A DNA stretch of 32,366 bases. It comes from Polluticaenibacter yanchengensis. Its GTDB lineage: Bacteria; Bacteroidota; Bacteroidia; Chitinophagales; Chitinophagaceae. This document shows positions 7,471-15,586 of this stretch, piece by piece; within the stretch, counting starts at the first letter, position 1; every line of letters begins with the position of its first letter. The stretch lies in the NCBI GenBank assembly GCA_027854065.1, contig JAQGEF010000039.1:1-32366 (forward strand). The letters run 5' to 3'. The translations under genes were made by a program, and so were the position numbers. The notes beneath the pieces were generated by a model. That model searched no databases. It saw nothing but the letters and a program-made list of their open reading frames with translations, and had not been told where the DNA came from.

Positions 7471-7496
7471 ATTAATTTGATTCTAAACAAATTAAT
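7471..7496. promoter_or_regulatory. 9-bp inverted repeat, possible operator
   Basis: ATTAATTTG, 8-base spacer, CAAATTAAT. It lies in the spacer between the ubiquitin-like operon and the XRE gene, 20 bases before the larger inverted repeat. It may bind the XRE regulator; low complexity limits confidence. Confidence 0.4.
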
Positions 7497-7516
7497 TTTG
7501 TTAAAATAATATGAAT

Positions 7517-7561
7517 TTTTTCATTAAAAATGTTTGGGTAGTAAACATTTTTAATGAAAAA
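7517..7561. promoter_or_regulatory. 19-bp perfect inverted repeat
   Basis: The left arm 7517-7535 and right arm 7543-7561 are perfect complements (TTTTTCATTAAAAATGTTT and its reverse), separated by the 7 bases GGGTAGT. There is no T-tract typical of a terminator. It lies about 150 bases before the XRE start and 410 bases before the ubiquitin-like operon start. A regulator-binding site or cruciform is more plausible than an RNA terminator. Confidence 0.65.
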
Positions 7562-7666
7562 TATAAATTATAGTCTAATATTAAATACATATGTACTAAC
7601 ATTAAGTCAAGCGAAGAATAATCTTATGTTTACAAATCATTGATTCTTTTTTAACAAAAAAAGTTA

Positions 7667-7674
7667 TACATTTG
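7667..7674 (+). promoter_or_regulatory. -7 box of the XRE/ImmA operon
   Basis: TACATTTG matches the Bacteroidota -7 consensus TAnnTTTG, giving an expected transcript start near 7681, about 28 bases before the ATG. The -33 region is not a clear TTTG. Confidence 0.5.
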
Positions 7675-7694
7675 CATTATAATTAAATAAATAT

Positions 7695-7701
7695 AGGAGG
7701 G
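7695..7701 (+). promoter_or_regulatory. Strong Shine-Dalgarno site of the XRE gene
   Basis: AGGAGGG ends 7 bases before the ATG at 7709. This is a canonical strong site, rare among the other genes here, and it fixes the start. It also hints that the gene pair came from elsewhere. Confidence 0.7.
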
Positions 7702-7708
7702 CCAAATC

Positions 7709-8044
7709 ATGACAAGCGAAGAAAAATTCTATAAAGAATTAGGAGCTAAGATTGCCTCTTGTCGAAATCAAAAGGATGTAAATCAAGATGTACTTGCCGA
7801 CTTTCTTAAACTTTCTCGACCTTCAATTGTCAATATAGAAAAAGGACGACAGAAACCAAATGTTCTTACATTAGTGCTAATCGCCAATTATCTACAAGTA
7901 AAAATCGATGACTTAATTCCAAAAATAAATAATATTGACATCGATGACTTAACTATTCGAGGAGGACAATTAGAGGAAAATCATGGAACTCATTTAAGTG
8001 ATTCTATAATCAACTTCTTAAATACTATTCGAGATTCTAAATAG
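7709..8044 (+). CDS. XRE family helix-turn-helix regulator
   Basis: 111 residues. Residues about 8-72 form a Cro/CI-type helix-turn-helix (LADFLKLSRPSIVNIEKGRQ within it), followed by a short variable tail. It should bind DNA as a dimer; the inverted repeats at 7471-7561 are candidate sites. The start is set by a strong Shine-Dalgarno site. The ImmA/IrrE-type peptidase gene follows after 30 bases. Such pairs (as in ICEBs1 ImmR/ImmA and phage or toxin loci) work as a repressor and the protease that removes it. The gene is divergent from the ubiquitin-like operon, so it may control that operon; this is inferred from position. Confidence 0.88.
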   Translation: MTSEEKFYKELGAKIASCRNQKDVNQDVLADFLKLSRPSIVNIEKGRQKPNVLTLVLIANYLQVKIDDLIPKINNIDIDDLTIRGGQLEENHGTHLSDSIINFLNTIRDSK

Positions 8045-8074
8045 CCTTTTGTTTTAATATAAATTTAATCAACT

Positions 8075-8602
8075 ATGTCTATTACAACTAAAGTTAAAAA
8101 TGAAACGAAAAATTTCATTAGTAATTATATTACTCCAAACAAAAATGGGTATGCTATTGATATTGAAAAAATCACTAAAGATCTTGGCATTAACCTTGTT
8201 CAATATATGTTTGATGAAGACATCTCTGGTGTACTCGTTACCAAGGATAAGATTTCAACAATTGGTGTAAATCAAGCACATTCAGAAGTACGCAGAAGGT
8301 TTACTATTGCACATGAATTAGGTCATTATATTTTACATAGAAATGAAGGAAATATGTTCATGGACAAAATACTATTCAGAAAGAGTACTGATTATAAGGA
8401 AAAAGATTTAAAGCTTGAAATAGAAGCTAATTATTTTGCGGCCAATGTATTGATGCCAGAAGAAGATATTTTTGAATACATTACTGAAAACAATATAGAT
8501 TTCCATGAAGATGACGAAGTAAGACAACTAGCAAAAGTTTTTAAGGTAAGTTCATGGGCAATGACTTATCGCCTCATTAATCTTGGTTTAGTTTACTCTT
8601 AA
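8075..8602 (+). CDS. ImmA/IrrE family metallopeptidase
   Basis: 175 residues. The zinc-peptidase motif H80-E-L-G-H84 is followed by the third ligand in EIEANYFAANVLMPEE (E117), the standard arrangement of this family (DUF955). The 76-79 FTIA lead-in is also typical. No signal peptide, so it acts in the cytoplasm. Family members cleave a cognate XRE repressor in response to DNA damage or cell signals. The partner here is the gene 30 bases upstream. No convincing Shine-Dalgarno site precedes the ATG, in contrast to the XRE gene, so translation may depend on coupling or an A/T-rich leader. Confidence 0.9.
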   Translation: MSITTKVKNETKNFISNYITPNKNGYAIDIEKITKDLGINLVQYMFDEDISGVLVTKDKISTIGVNQAHSEVRRRFTIAHELGHYILHRNEGNMFMDKILFRKSTDYKEKDLKLEIEANYFAANVLMPEEDIFEYITENNIDFHEDDEVRQLAKVFKVSSWAMTYRLINLGLVYS

Positions 8603-8651
8603 TCCAATGCCTCAACAATTAAACTTGAAATTAACTAAGTGATAACACCTT

Positions 8652-8689
8652 ATTGCTCACCACTTCTATATTATTTTGTGGTAAGCAAT
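8652..8689. terminator. Hairpin between convergent genes
   Basis: ATTGCTCACCAC pairs with GTGGTAAGCAAT (11 of 12 positions) around a 14-base loop. It lies between the convergent ImmA/IrrE and nucleotidyltransferase genes and could end both transcripts, though neither side has a clean T-tract. Confidence 0.4.
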
Positions 8690-8734
8690 ATGTTAAATAC
8701 GGCATAAAAAGTGACTCCCTAGAAAATAAAAACT

Positions 8735-9421
8735 TTAATGTTTAATAAAAGCACTCCATTGATTCAAGATTTTATTGGTAGCAGCCGCATCTAACTGTTT
8801 ATCGATGCATCCTTCTATCCATGATGGTAACAATGGATTATTATATAGATCTGTAAAATGAGTTTTGAGATAATTTAACAGTTCCGGCTTACTTGCATTT
8901 ATTTCTGCCCATATCGTGCTTCTTGTTTGTAACACGAATATTATATCTTCAAAATCATGACTGCTATAACCATCATTTTGCCCTCGCCCTTTAAAGGCTT
9001 CTAACTTGGTTGCTATATAATGCGCTGCTGTCGGTATTCTTATATTGACGTTTTCGTCTAAAGCGCATGTAACCGCATTAGTAAATGCTTCAGCATACCA
9101 AATGTTGTGAAACCCAATAGTATTGTCGTTTGTTGGCATTACATCCACTATAAATCCATCGTATCTGAACCTGCAAATAATACCTGATGCTATATCATGT
9201 TCAAATCCCAGGCCTCTCAACTTTTCTTCTAAAGCTGCTCTTTGCCCATAAGTTACTATTTCAATAATAATATCCACATCACTGGTAGCTCTTACTTCTA
9301 AAATAGGTTGATTGGCATAAAGTGATAATATAGCCCCTCCTACATAAACTACTTCATTCTGAATATTGCCTAAAGCATGGTGGATTGCTTTTAACCGTAC
9401 TATATTCTGGTGCTGACTCAT
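8735..9421 (-). CDS. Nucleotidyltransferase, AbiEii-like toxin candidate
   Basis: 228 residues. The polymerase-beta type nucleotidyltransferase core is visible: VYVGGAILSLY with G28-G29, the metal-binding T46-S-D48-V-D50, and a third acidic residue D93 in IVDVMP. A later KLEAFKGRG segment is typical of AbiEii-like proteins. Such toxins transfer nucleotides to tRNA or proteins; the target here is unknown. The gene overlaps the upstream winged-helix gene by the 4-base ATGA junction, so the two form one translationally coupled unit. This matches the antitoxin-first order of AbiE-type systems. An uncharacterised housekeeping nucleotidyltransferase is the alternative. Confidence 0.78.
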   Translation of the reverse strand: MSQHQNIVRLKAIHHALGNIQNEVVYVGGAILSLYANQPILEVRATSDVDIIIEIVTYGQRAALEEKLRGLGFEHDIASGIICRFRYDGFIVDVMPTNDNTIGFHNIWYAEAFTNAVTCALDENVNIRIPTAAHYIATKLEAFKGRGQNDGYSSHDFEDIIFVLQTRSTIWAEINASKPELLNYLKTHFTDLYNNPLLPSWIEGCIDKQLDAAATNKILNQWSAFIKH

Positions 9422-9948
9422 ACTAATGATCCGAGTATTATTGTGCTCACCATTTCTTTTCCGAATTTCTGTTCTCTTTTCCGTCCAAGCCGGATCATAT
9501 CTATAGCTGCCAATATTTTATATAGTTCTTCATCTTTCTTAGCTGCTTCTGCCTGATTGGGATATAATGGCTGAACTTCTAACCCAATTGCTGTACCCTC
9601 CGCATGTGGCCAAACATATTTTTGTTCACTCAGAAACTGTGACTCGAACCCGGTATAGCTGTGGGCAGTGGGCATTCCTTTTACAAACCCTAATGGTTTT
9701 ACCGGAAAAATATACTGAATACTATAGATAATTATATCCAGAAGGGCCTGACGATTGACTGTTTGTTTATCGTCTGACAGCAGCCCTGAAAATTTACTTC
9801 TTTCTAATGACTCTGAGACTTCTGACAGACTAATAGCTAAGTCGGCAGCTAATTGTAACTGTGTATATTTAGTATCTGAATCTACTATTAATTTTAGCAG
9901 TACCACAATATCCTGCGGTCTAATACCATTATGTTTTCGCCTAATCAT
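9418..9948 (-). CDS. Winged-helix protein, probable antitoxin partner
   Basis: I chose the ATG at 9948 (176 residues, MIRRKHNGIRPQD...). An upstream ATG at 9975 would add nine residues, but it lies inside a perfect palindrome that is more likely an operator. The N-terminal half reads as a winged helix (DIVVLLKLIVDSDTKYTQLQLAADL, then SEVSESLERSKFSGLL). The C-terminal half is unassigned and contains a PHAEGTAIGLEVQPLYP segment. It precedes the nucleotidyltransferase gene with a 4-base overlap. By analogy with AbiEi it may repress its own promoter and neutralise the toxin, though sequence similarity to AbiEi is not evident by eye. Confidence 0.68.
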   Translation of the reverse strand: MIRRKHNGIRPQDIVVLLKLIVDSDTKYTQLQLAADLAISLSEVSESLERSKFSGLLSDDKQTVNRQALLDIIIYSIQYIFPVKPLGFVKGMPTAHSYTGFESQFLSEQKYVWPHAEGTAIGLEVQPLYPNQAEAAKKDEELYKILAAIDMIRLGRKREQKFGKEMVSTIILGSLV

Positions 9949-9967
9949 GATATAAAGGTATTTTTTA

Positions 9968-9991
9968 TTTTGCATTTTGCAAAATGCAAAA
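9968..9991. promoter_or_regulatory. 24-bp perfect palindrome, probable operator
   Basis: Half-site TTTTGCATTTTG, perfectly symmetrical around 9979/9980. It sits 20 bases upstream of the preferred start (9948) of the winged-helix gene and overlaps the alternative one. This is the expected place for autoregulation by that protein. Confidence 0.65.
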
Positions 9992-10080
9992 GTTCAATAG
10001 CAACGGATTTTATGTATAGTAGCAATTGTAACATGAGTTTCAGATGATTTAATTTGAATGATAATTTACATTGGATTTAG

Positions 10081-10176
10081 ATGAATGGTGTCGCACCTAC
10101 GGCGCTTTGGCTACATTCATTGTCATCCCTACCATAATGCCGTCCCTACGGGACTTGATTTATCTATTTAATGATG
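10081..10176 (+). repeat. Intergenic repeat family 1, copy C
   Basis: Shares GGTGTCGCACC (10087-10097) and GTCCCTACGGGAC (10142-10154) plus flanking sequence with copies A and B, but has lost the first ~55 bases of the unit and differs in the middle. It is part of the 530-base gap between the winged-helix gene and polA. The rest of that gap holds a GC-rich stretch near 10350-10420 with GCGAGGC/GCGAGCC motifs and no gene. Confidence 0.75.
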
Positions 10177-10460
10177 GCTACGTAATATGAAGCTGATATT
10201 GACATGATTTTAGCCGGTAGCAGTTTCATATTGTGGCTATCAATAAAAGGGAGATTTATTGAAACCTAAGCTACTGTTATTATAATGGCAGATGTTTTTT
10301 CCTTTATTGCTGATTAAAGTTACCAATGCCGAAAGGCTGCGGGATATGTAAGGTGGCGAGGCACGAGCCAGTGCCCGGCACCGAGCGGTAGCGAGCCTGA
10401 AATAGCCCGAACTGCTGCTGAATAGTATTTCTTAAGGCTGAGAGCCCCAAAATAGAAAAG

Positions 10461-10495
10461 AAAAAATCCGGATTTTGTGGTGCAAAACCCGGATT
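10461..10495 (-). terminator. Rho-independent terminator of polA
   Basis: On the minus strand, AATCCGGGTTTTG pairs with CAAAATCCGGATT (one G-U pair) around a 5-base loop, followed by TTTTTT. It starts 13 bases after the polA stop. Confidence 0.85.
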
Positions 10496-10507
10496 GGTTG
10501 TGTGTTT

Positions 10508-13321
10508 TTAATGGGCCTGTAGCCAGTTATTGCCTGTACCTGCTTCTGCTACAACGGGCACGCCGTTTGGTAAGAGGAACGCGGTTTCCATATTCCTGAC
10601 CACGATTTCTTTGATGGTATCGAGTTCTGGCTTGTGTACATCGAATAACAACTCATCATGTACCTGTAATATCATTCTTGAATTGAAGTTGTGCTGCGCT
10701 AATTCGTTGTGAATTTTGATCATTGCGAGCTTGATCATATCTGCTGCAGTACCTTGTATGGGGCTGTTGATGGCATTGCGCTCTGCGAACCCGCGTACGG
10801 TAAAATTCTTTGAATTGATATCGCTTAACCAACGCTTGCGCCCCATGAGAGTTTCGACATACCCTTTCTCCTGCGCAAAGGTGATCATGTTATTCATGTA
10901 CTGCTGTATGCCTGGAAATTCCCGCTTGTAATTGTCGATGATCTCTTTGGCTTCTGTGCGGCTGATGCCGAGATTTTCCGCAAGTCCGAACGCTCCCTGG
11001 CCGTAAATGATGCCGAAGTTTACACTTTTGGCTTTGTACCGCATTTCTTTGGTGACATCTTCCATGGCGACGCCGTAGACTTTGGCGGCTGTGGCCTGGT
11101 GAATGTCTTTGCCGGACCTGAAGGCTTCACACATATTCTCATCGCCACTGATGGCTGCTACTATGCGCAACTCTATCTGTGAATAATCGACGCTTAGCAA
11201 CACATGGTCTGTAGTGCGTGGTATGAATGCTTTGCGGATCTCTTTGCCTCTATCTGTACGTACGGGGATGTTCTGCAGATTGGGATTATTGCTGCTTAAC
11301 CGGCCGGTAACGGCTACTGCCTGTGCATAGCTGGTATGTACGCGGCCTGTTTTTGGATTTATCAATTGCGGCAGTGCATCGACATAGGTGCTTTTTAATT
11401 TTGTGAGCTCGCGGAAGGTTAAAATGCTGTCTACAATTTCATACCCTTTTGCTGCGAGCTTTAATAATACGTCTTCGCCTGTCTGATACTGTCCTGTTTT
11501 TGTTTTTTTGGCGTTTGGATCGAGCTTTAGCTTTTCGAAGAGGACTTCTCCTAACTGCTTGGGCGATGCTAAATTGAAACGGACGCCAGCGAGGCGGTAA
11601 ACGGTTTCTTCGGCATTGCGGGCATCGCGCTCGAGCTCTTTGCTGTAATCATTGAGGAACTCTTCATCTATCCTGATGCCTTCGAACTCCATATTGGTTA
11701 ATACTTTTACCAATGGATTCTCTACCTGTTCCAGTACTTTTTCTACTTTATTGGCCTGTACCATGGGCATGAAGGTATTGTGCAACTGTAAGGTGATATC
11801 GGCATCTTCTGCTGCATAATCTTTTGCTTCTTCTACTGGTACCTGTCGCATGGTGGACTGTGTTTTGCCTTTTTTCCCGATGAGTTCTGTGATGGATATG
11901 GGCTTGTAGCGTAGATATTGCTCGCTTAACAAATCCATATTGCGCCGACCTTCGGGCTCTATGACGTAATGTGCGAGCATGGTATCGTGTATGGTGCCTG
12001 CGACCTGGATGTTGTTCCATTTGAGTATGAGCAGGTCGTATTTTAAATTCTGCCCTATCCAGCGTACCTGTGGGTTTGCAAATAAGCTGCTGAATTTTTG
12101 CAGTATTTCGTTTGCGGCATCGGCATCCTCCGGTATGGGCACATAGTAGGCTTCGTGTGGGGTTACCGCGAAACTCATGCCTACGAGTGTGGCTAAATTG
12201 GCATCTATATTGTCTGTTTCGGTATCGAAACAGATGCTGTTGTGTTTATGGAGTAACGCGAGTAAGTTATCTATTGCTTCGGCATTATCTACCAAATGGT
12301 ATTGGTGCTGAACATCGCTGATGGTTTTGAGCGGGGCAGCTTCTGTTATTTCGCCAACGGTAACCTGCTCTTCATCCTGGGCGGTGGCTACTGGCTCTCC
12401 AAACAAATCCTGTTGTACGGCTTTGTTTTTTACGGGTACATTTACAGTGACACCGAGGACGCGTTGTGCCATTGTTTTGAATTCTAAATCGGTAAATATC
12501 TGTATGAGGGCGTCTTTGTTTACTTCTTTTACTTTAAAGTCTTCTTCGTGAAACTCTACGGGTACATTGGTGATAATCCTGGCGAGGCGTTTGCTTAGTA
12601 CTGCGGACTCTCTGCCATTTCTTACTTTTTCCCCGAGGCTGCCTTTTATACTGTCGGCATTTTCGAGGATACTTTCGAGTGTTTTGTATTCTTTTAAAAG
12701 TTTTGCGGCTGTTTTTTCTCCTACGCCTTTTATTCCTGGTATATTATCTACGGCATCGCCCATTAACCCCAATATATCGACTACCTGATCTACGGCTTCG
12801 ATGTCCCATTTTTCACATACTTCTTTTGGCCCCAGTATCTCGACATCGCCTCCCTGGTAACCTGGCTTGTAGATGAACACATTATCGCGTACTAACTGTC
12901 CATAATCTTTATCGGGGGTGACCATATATACTTCGTAACCGAGATCTGACGCCTGCCATGCTAATGTGCCGATGACATCATCTGCCTCGTAGCCATGTTT
13001 TTCGAGAATGGGTATATTGAGTGCTTCTATGATCTTGCGGATGTCGGGTACTGCTGCTGACAGGTCTTCGGGCGTTTCCTGACGATTGGCTTTGTAGGCA
13101 TCAAATTCGACATGTCTTTCTGTTGGCTCGGCGGTATCGAAACATACGGCTAAGTGTGTTGGTTTTTTTTTGTTTAACAATTCCAATAATGTATTGGTGA
13201 ATCCAAACTGGGCATTGGTATTGCGGCCTGTGGAGGTGACTCTTGGATTTCTTATTAAGGCATAATATGCCCTGAAAATAAGGGCATAGGCATCTAAGAG
13301 GTATAATTTTTTATCGCTCAT
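10508..13321 (-). CDS. polA: DNA polymerase I
   Basis: 937 residues, the usual three-domain form. Residues 1-290: 5'-3' exonuclease (LLDAYALIFRAYY, YEADDVIGTLA, GLMGDAVDNIPG). Residues about 340-530: 3'-5' exonuclease with D366-x-E368 and a later YAAEDAD, so proofreading should be active. Residues about 560-937: polymerase with motif A D712-YSQIELR, motif B from R761 through K765 to Y773 (KSVNFGIIYGQ), and motif C H888-D889-E890. It fills repair gaps and removes Okazaki primers. It starts 22 bases after the pdxH stop, so the two are co-transcribed. It has its own strong terminator. Confidence 0.98.
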   Translation of the reverse strand: MSDKKLYLLDAYALIFRAYYALIRNPRVTSTGRNTNAQFGFTNTLLELLNKKKPTHLAVCFDTAEPTERHVEFDAYKANRQETPEDLSAAVPDIRKIIEALNIPILEKHGYEADDVIGTLAWQASDLGYEVYMVTPDKDYGQLVRDNVFIYKPGYQGGDVEILGPKEVCEKWDIEAVDQVVDILGLMGDAVDNIPGIKGVGEKTAAKLLKEYKTLESILENADSIKGSLGEKVRNGRESAVLSKRLARIITNVPVEFHEEDFKVKEVNKDALIQIFTDLEFKTMAQRVLGVTVNVPVKNKAVQQDLFGEPVATAQDEEQVTVGEITEAAPLKTISDVQHQYHLVDNAEAIDNLLALLHKHNSICFDTETDNIDANLATLVGMSFAVTPHEAYYVPIPEDADAANEILQKFSSLFANPQVRWIGQNLKYDLLILKWNNIQVAGTIHDTMLAHYVIEPEGRRNMDLLSEQYLRYKPISITELIGKKGKTQSTMRQVPVEEAKDYAAEDADITLQLHNTFMPMVQANKVEKVLEQVENPLVKVLTNMEFEGIRIDEEFLNDYSKELERDARNAEETVYRLAGVRFNLASPKQLGEVLFEKLKLDPNAKKTKTGQYQTGEDVLLKLAAKGYEIVDSILTFRELTKLKSTYVDALPQLINPKTGRVHTSYAQAVAVTGRLSSNNPNLQNIPVRTDRGKEIRKAFIPRTTDHVLLSVDYSQIELRIVAAISGDENMCEAFRSGKDIHQATAAKVYGVAMEDVTKEMRYKAKSVNFGIIYGQGAFGLAENLGISRTEAKEIIDNYKREFPGIQQYMNNMITFAQEKGYVETLMGRKRWLSDINSKNFTVRGFAERNAINSPIQGTAADMIKLAMIKIHNELAQHNFNSRMILQVHDELLFDVHKPELDTIKEIVVRNMETAFLLPNGVPVVAEAGTGNNWLQAH

Positions 13322-13343
13322 ATATGTTGTATTCTTTTGGGGA

Positions 13344-13985
13344 TTAAGGTGATAGTCTTTCTATTTTCCAGTTATTGTTGTCTGCTTTTGTATAAAGTAA
13401 CCTATCGTGCAACCTGTTTGGGCGCCCTTGCCAGAACTCGATAAGGCGTGGTACGACTTTGTAACCGCCCCAATATTCGGGCTTTGGAATGTCTGTACCT
13501 TCATACTCTTGCTGAAAGTGTGACAATTTTTGAGAAAGTACCTGCCTGTTTTCGATGACCGTGCTTTGGGCGGATGCCCACGCTCCTAACTGGCTGCCCC
13601 TGGGCCTGCTATGATAATATGCGGTGCTTTCTTCGATACTTAGTTTTTCTACCGTGCCTGTAATGCGTACCTGGCGTTGTAGTTCTTTCCAAAAGAATAC
13701 GAGGCTGGCGTTGGGGTATGCCAGTAACTCTTTTCCTTTATTGCTTTGATAATTGGTATAAAATTCAAATCCTTTGTCGCTAAATCCTTTTAGTAATACG
13801 ATTCTGCCCTGGGGTATTAAATCTGCTCCTACGGTGCAAAGTGTCATGGCATTGATCTCTTCTATGCGGCTTTCCTGGGCCTGCTTCCACCATTTGGCAA
13901 ACTGCTCTATGGCATTCTGAGAGGCTTCTGCTTCTACTAAATCTGCCATCATATAATCTGTTCTAATATCGGCAATATTACTCAT
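13344..13985 (-). CDS. pdxH: Pyridoxamine 5'-phosphate oxidase
   Basis: 213 residues, standard length. It oxidises pyridoxamine- or pyridoxine-5'-phosphate to pyridoxal 5'-phosphate using FMN. Diagnostic segments are GRIVLLKGFSDKGFEFYTNY, SNKGKEL, FFWKELQRQVRITG, SRPRGSQLGAWAS, and the C-terminal signature EFWQGRPNRLHDRLLY...ERLSP. It is the upstream gene of a two-gene unit with polA. The ATG at 13985 follows an AT-rich leader. The 357-base gap upstream (13986-14342) holds only a degenerate copy of repeat family 1. Confidence 0.97.
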   Translation of the reverse strand: MSNIADIRTDYMMADLVEAEASQNAIEQFAKWWKQAQESRIEEINAMTLCTVGADLIPQGRIVLLKGFSDKGFEFYTNYQSNKGKELLAYPNASLVFFWKELQRQVRITGTVEKLSIEESTAYYHSRPRGSQLGAWASAQSTVIENRQVLSQKLSHFQQEYEGTDIPKPEYWGGYKVVPRLIEFWQGRPNRLHDRLLYTKADNNNWKIERLSP

Positions 13986-14184
13986 AGCGCAAATATCCTA
14001 ATTGTTTAACAAAACTTGGTGAATGAATTTTAATCTTGACAAAGTACGAAACAGGGATTAAATTAAGGTGAATTCCGGCTGTTATTTTTTGGCTGGCTAT
14101 CAAAATATTGCTTTATGCAAACAGGTGCTGTACTTATGGTGGATTGTTTGTACCGATCATGATTGTTGTTATCATCATGTTTTG

Positions 14185-14260
14185 TTCCTACGGGACCTGA
14201 CTTCGTCAGTTAATGATCTCAGGATAACAAGAAACTGATATTGAAGTGATCTATTGATGG
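14185..14260 (+). repeat. Degenerate copy D of repeat family 1
   Basis: Keeps a CCTACGGGAC core, TTAATGAT and a GAAACTGATATTGAAGTGAT tail closely matching the tail of copy C (near 10190-10215). The first hairpin is lost. It lies between divergent pdxH and comF. No promoter box was identified in this gap. Confidence 0.45.
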
Positions 14261-14342
14261 GTTGAGATGTAATGTTATTATTAAAAATGGCTCTATTGGT
14301 ACCTGAAACTCACGTTGCATTCATTTTATAAACCGCTTTAAC

Positions 14343-15044
14343 ATGGGCTTTTTAAAGGTGTTGTCCGCTATTGTGCAAATCATTTTTCCGAACCCCTGCG
14401 TGGGTTGCGGTACTCCTCTGGGGGATGCTCCGTTCCCGGTGTGCTATGACTGTATGAAGTGCCTGCCTGCGACTAATAATATGTGTCATGATGATAATGA
14501 GATCTATCAAATTTTTGAGGGGCGGTTGCATCTTGAATTTGCGGCTGCTTATCTGTTTTATAACCAGCAATCGCTTGCTCAGCAATTGATCCATGCGCTG
14601 AAGTATAAAAACAGGAGGGATGTCGGCCTGTTTTTGGGTAAGCAAATGGGGCTGGGTATCAGGCATCATGACCTGATTGCTTCCGTGGACGGGCTGGTGC
14701 CACTGCCCTTGCATGCCAAAAAGCTTCGTAAAAGGGGTTATAACCAGGCTTCGGTATTGGCGGAAGGGGTGGCTTCTATTATTAATAAGCCAATTCTTGA
14801 TAATGCGACTACGAGAAGGGTGCATAACGCGACGCAAACGAAAAAATCAAGAATGGGCCGGTGGCTAAACGTGGAACATATTTTTGATATTAAAAACCCG
14901 GAGGAACTGGAGAATAAGCACCTGCTGATTATTGATGACGTGGTGACGACGGGGGCGACGATTGAGGCATTTGGTGAGCTTTTGGAGCGGTTACCGAATA
15001 CGAGGATATCGGTATTGAGTTGTGCGGTGGCGGTTGGGATTTAG
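14343..15044 (+). CDS. comF: ComF family phosphoribosyltransferase-like protein
   Basis: 233 residues. The N-terminus has a four-cysteine zinc site (C19-x2-C22 and C34-x2-C37), followed by a type I phosphoribosyltransferase domain whose PRPP loop is IIDDVVTTGAT (near 196-206). KRGYNQASVLAEG is another ComF signature. In Gram-positive bacteria ComF takes part in DNA uptake; in Bacteroidota the role is less clear, though comEC is also present at 23944-26034. It stands alone on the plus strand, divergent from pdxH, and starts MGFLKVL with no clear Shine-Dalgarno site. Confidence 0.93.
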   Translation: MGFLKVLSAIVQIIFPNPCVGCGTPLGDAPFPVCYDCMKCLPATNNMCHDDNEIYQIFEGRLHLEFAAAYLFYNQQSLAQQLIHALKYKNRRDVGLFLGKQMGLGIRHHDLIASVDGLVPLPLHAKKLRKRGYNQASVLAEGVASIINKPILDNATTRRVHNATQTKKSRMGRWLNVEHIFDIKNPEELENKHLLIIDDVVTTGATIEAFGELLERLPNTRISVLSCAVAVGI

Positions 15045-15083
15045 TATTGACGTGGGTTTGGGGATGGTGTTTATTAAGGGACA

Positions 15084-15497
15084 CACCCACCACAAGGAGC
15101 TTTTGATGATATTGCTGTAGTAAAGTTTGGAGGGGATTCTTCGCTGCGCTCTGAATGACTGTGGAGCGTGCCTTATTCTTAAAAAGCAGCGATGATCATT
15201 TAATATGAAAACCCACCCCTACCCCTACCAAGGAGGGGATAAGGAGCTTTTGGTGATATTACTGCAGTGAAATTGTTGGAGGGGATTCTTCGCTGCGCTC
15301 AGAATGACTGCGGAGCGGGCCTTGCTCTTAAAAAGTAGCTATCCTCATTTAATATGAAAACCCACCCCTACCCCTACCAAGGAGGGGATAAGGAGCTTTC
15401 GATGAAAAATAGTTCGAGTGAAATTGTTGGAAGGAGATTCTTCGCTGTGGTCAGAATGACTGTGGAGCGGGTCTTATTCTTAAGGGTAAGTTGTGAT
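15084..15497 (+). repeat. Tandem repeat, about 2.8 units of 149 bp
   Basis: The segment GGATTCTTCGCTGCGCTC recurs at about 15133, 15282 and, changed, 15434. CCCACCCCTACCCCTACC followed by AAGGAGGGG recurs at 15212 and 15361, with a rudiment at 15085. The period is 149-151 bases. Each unit contains a CCCCT/AGGGG hairpin. It has no convincing gene. The core phrases are common intergenic sequences in Bacteroidota. It fills the 540-base gap between comF and yceI. Confidence 0.85.
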
Positions 15498-15502
15498 AGT
15501 TT

Positions 15503-15536
15503 AAAAAACAAGACAGCACCCATAGATGAGTGCTGT
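15503..15536 (-). terminator. Terminator of the yceI operon
   Basis: On the minus strand ACAGCAC (10-base loop) GTGCTGT, followed by CTTGTTTTTT. It begins about 50 bases after the yceI stop. Confidence 0.7.
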
Positions 15537-15586
15537 TTGCTTTATTGGAGAATTGATTTGTATATTGGAAAACTGTTATGCGATTT

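Noticed and set aside
11748..12888. Several short frames on both strands within polA
   Set aside because: All lie inside the complete DNA polymerase I gene and are frame shadows.
15084..15497. Possible CRISPR array
   Set aside because: Units are about 149 bp and almost fully repeated, with no short repeats and unique spacers, and no cas genes.
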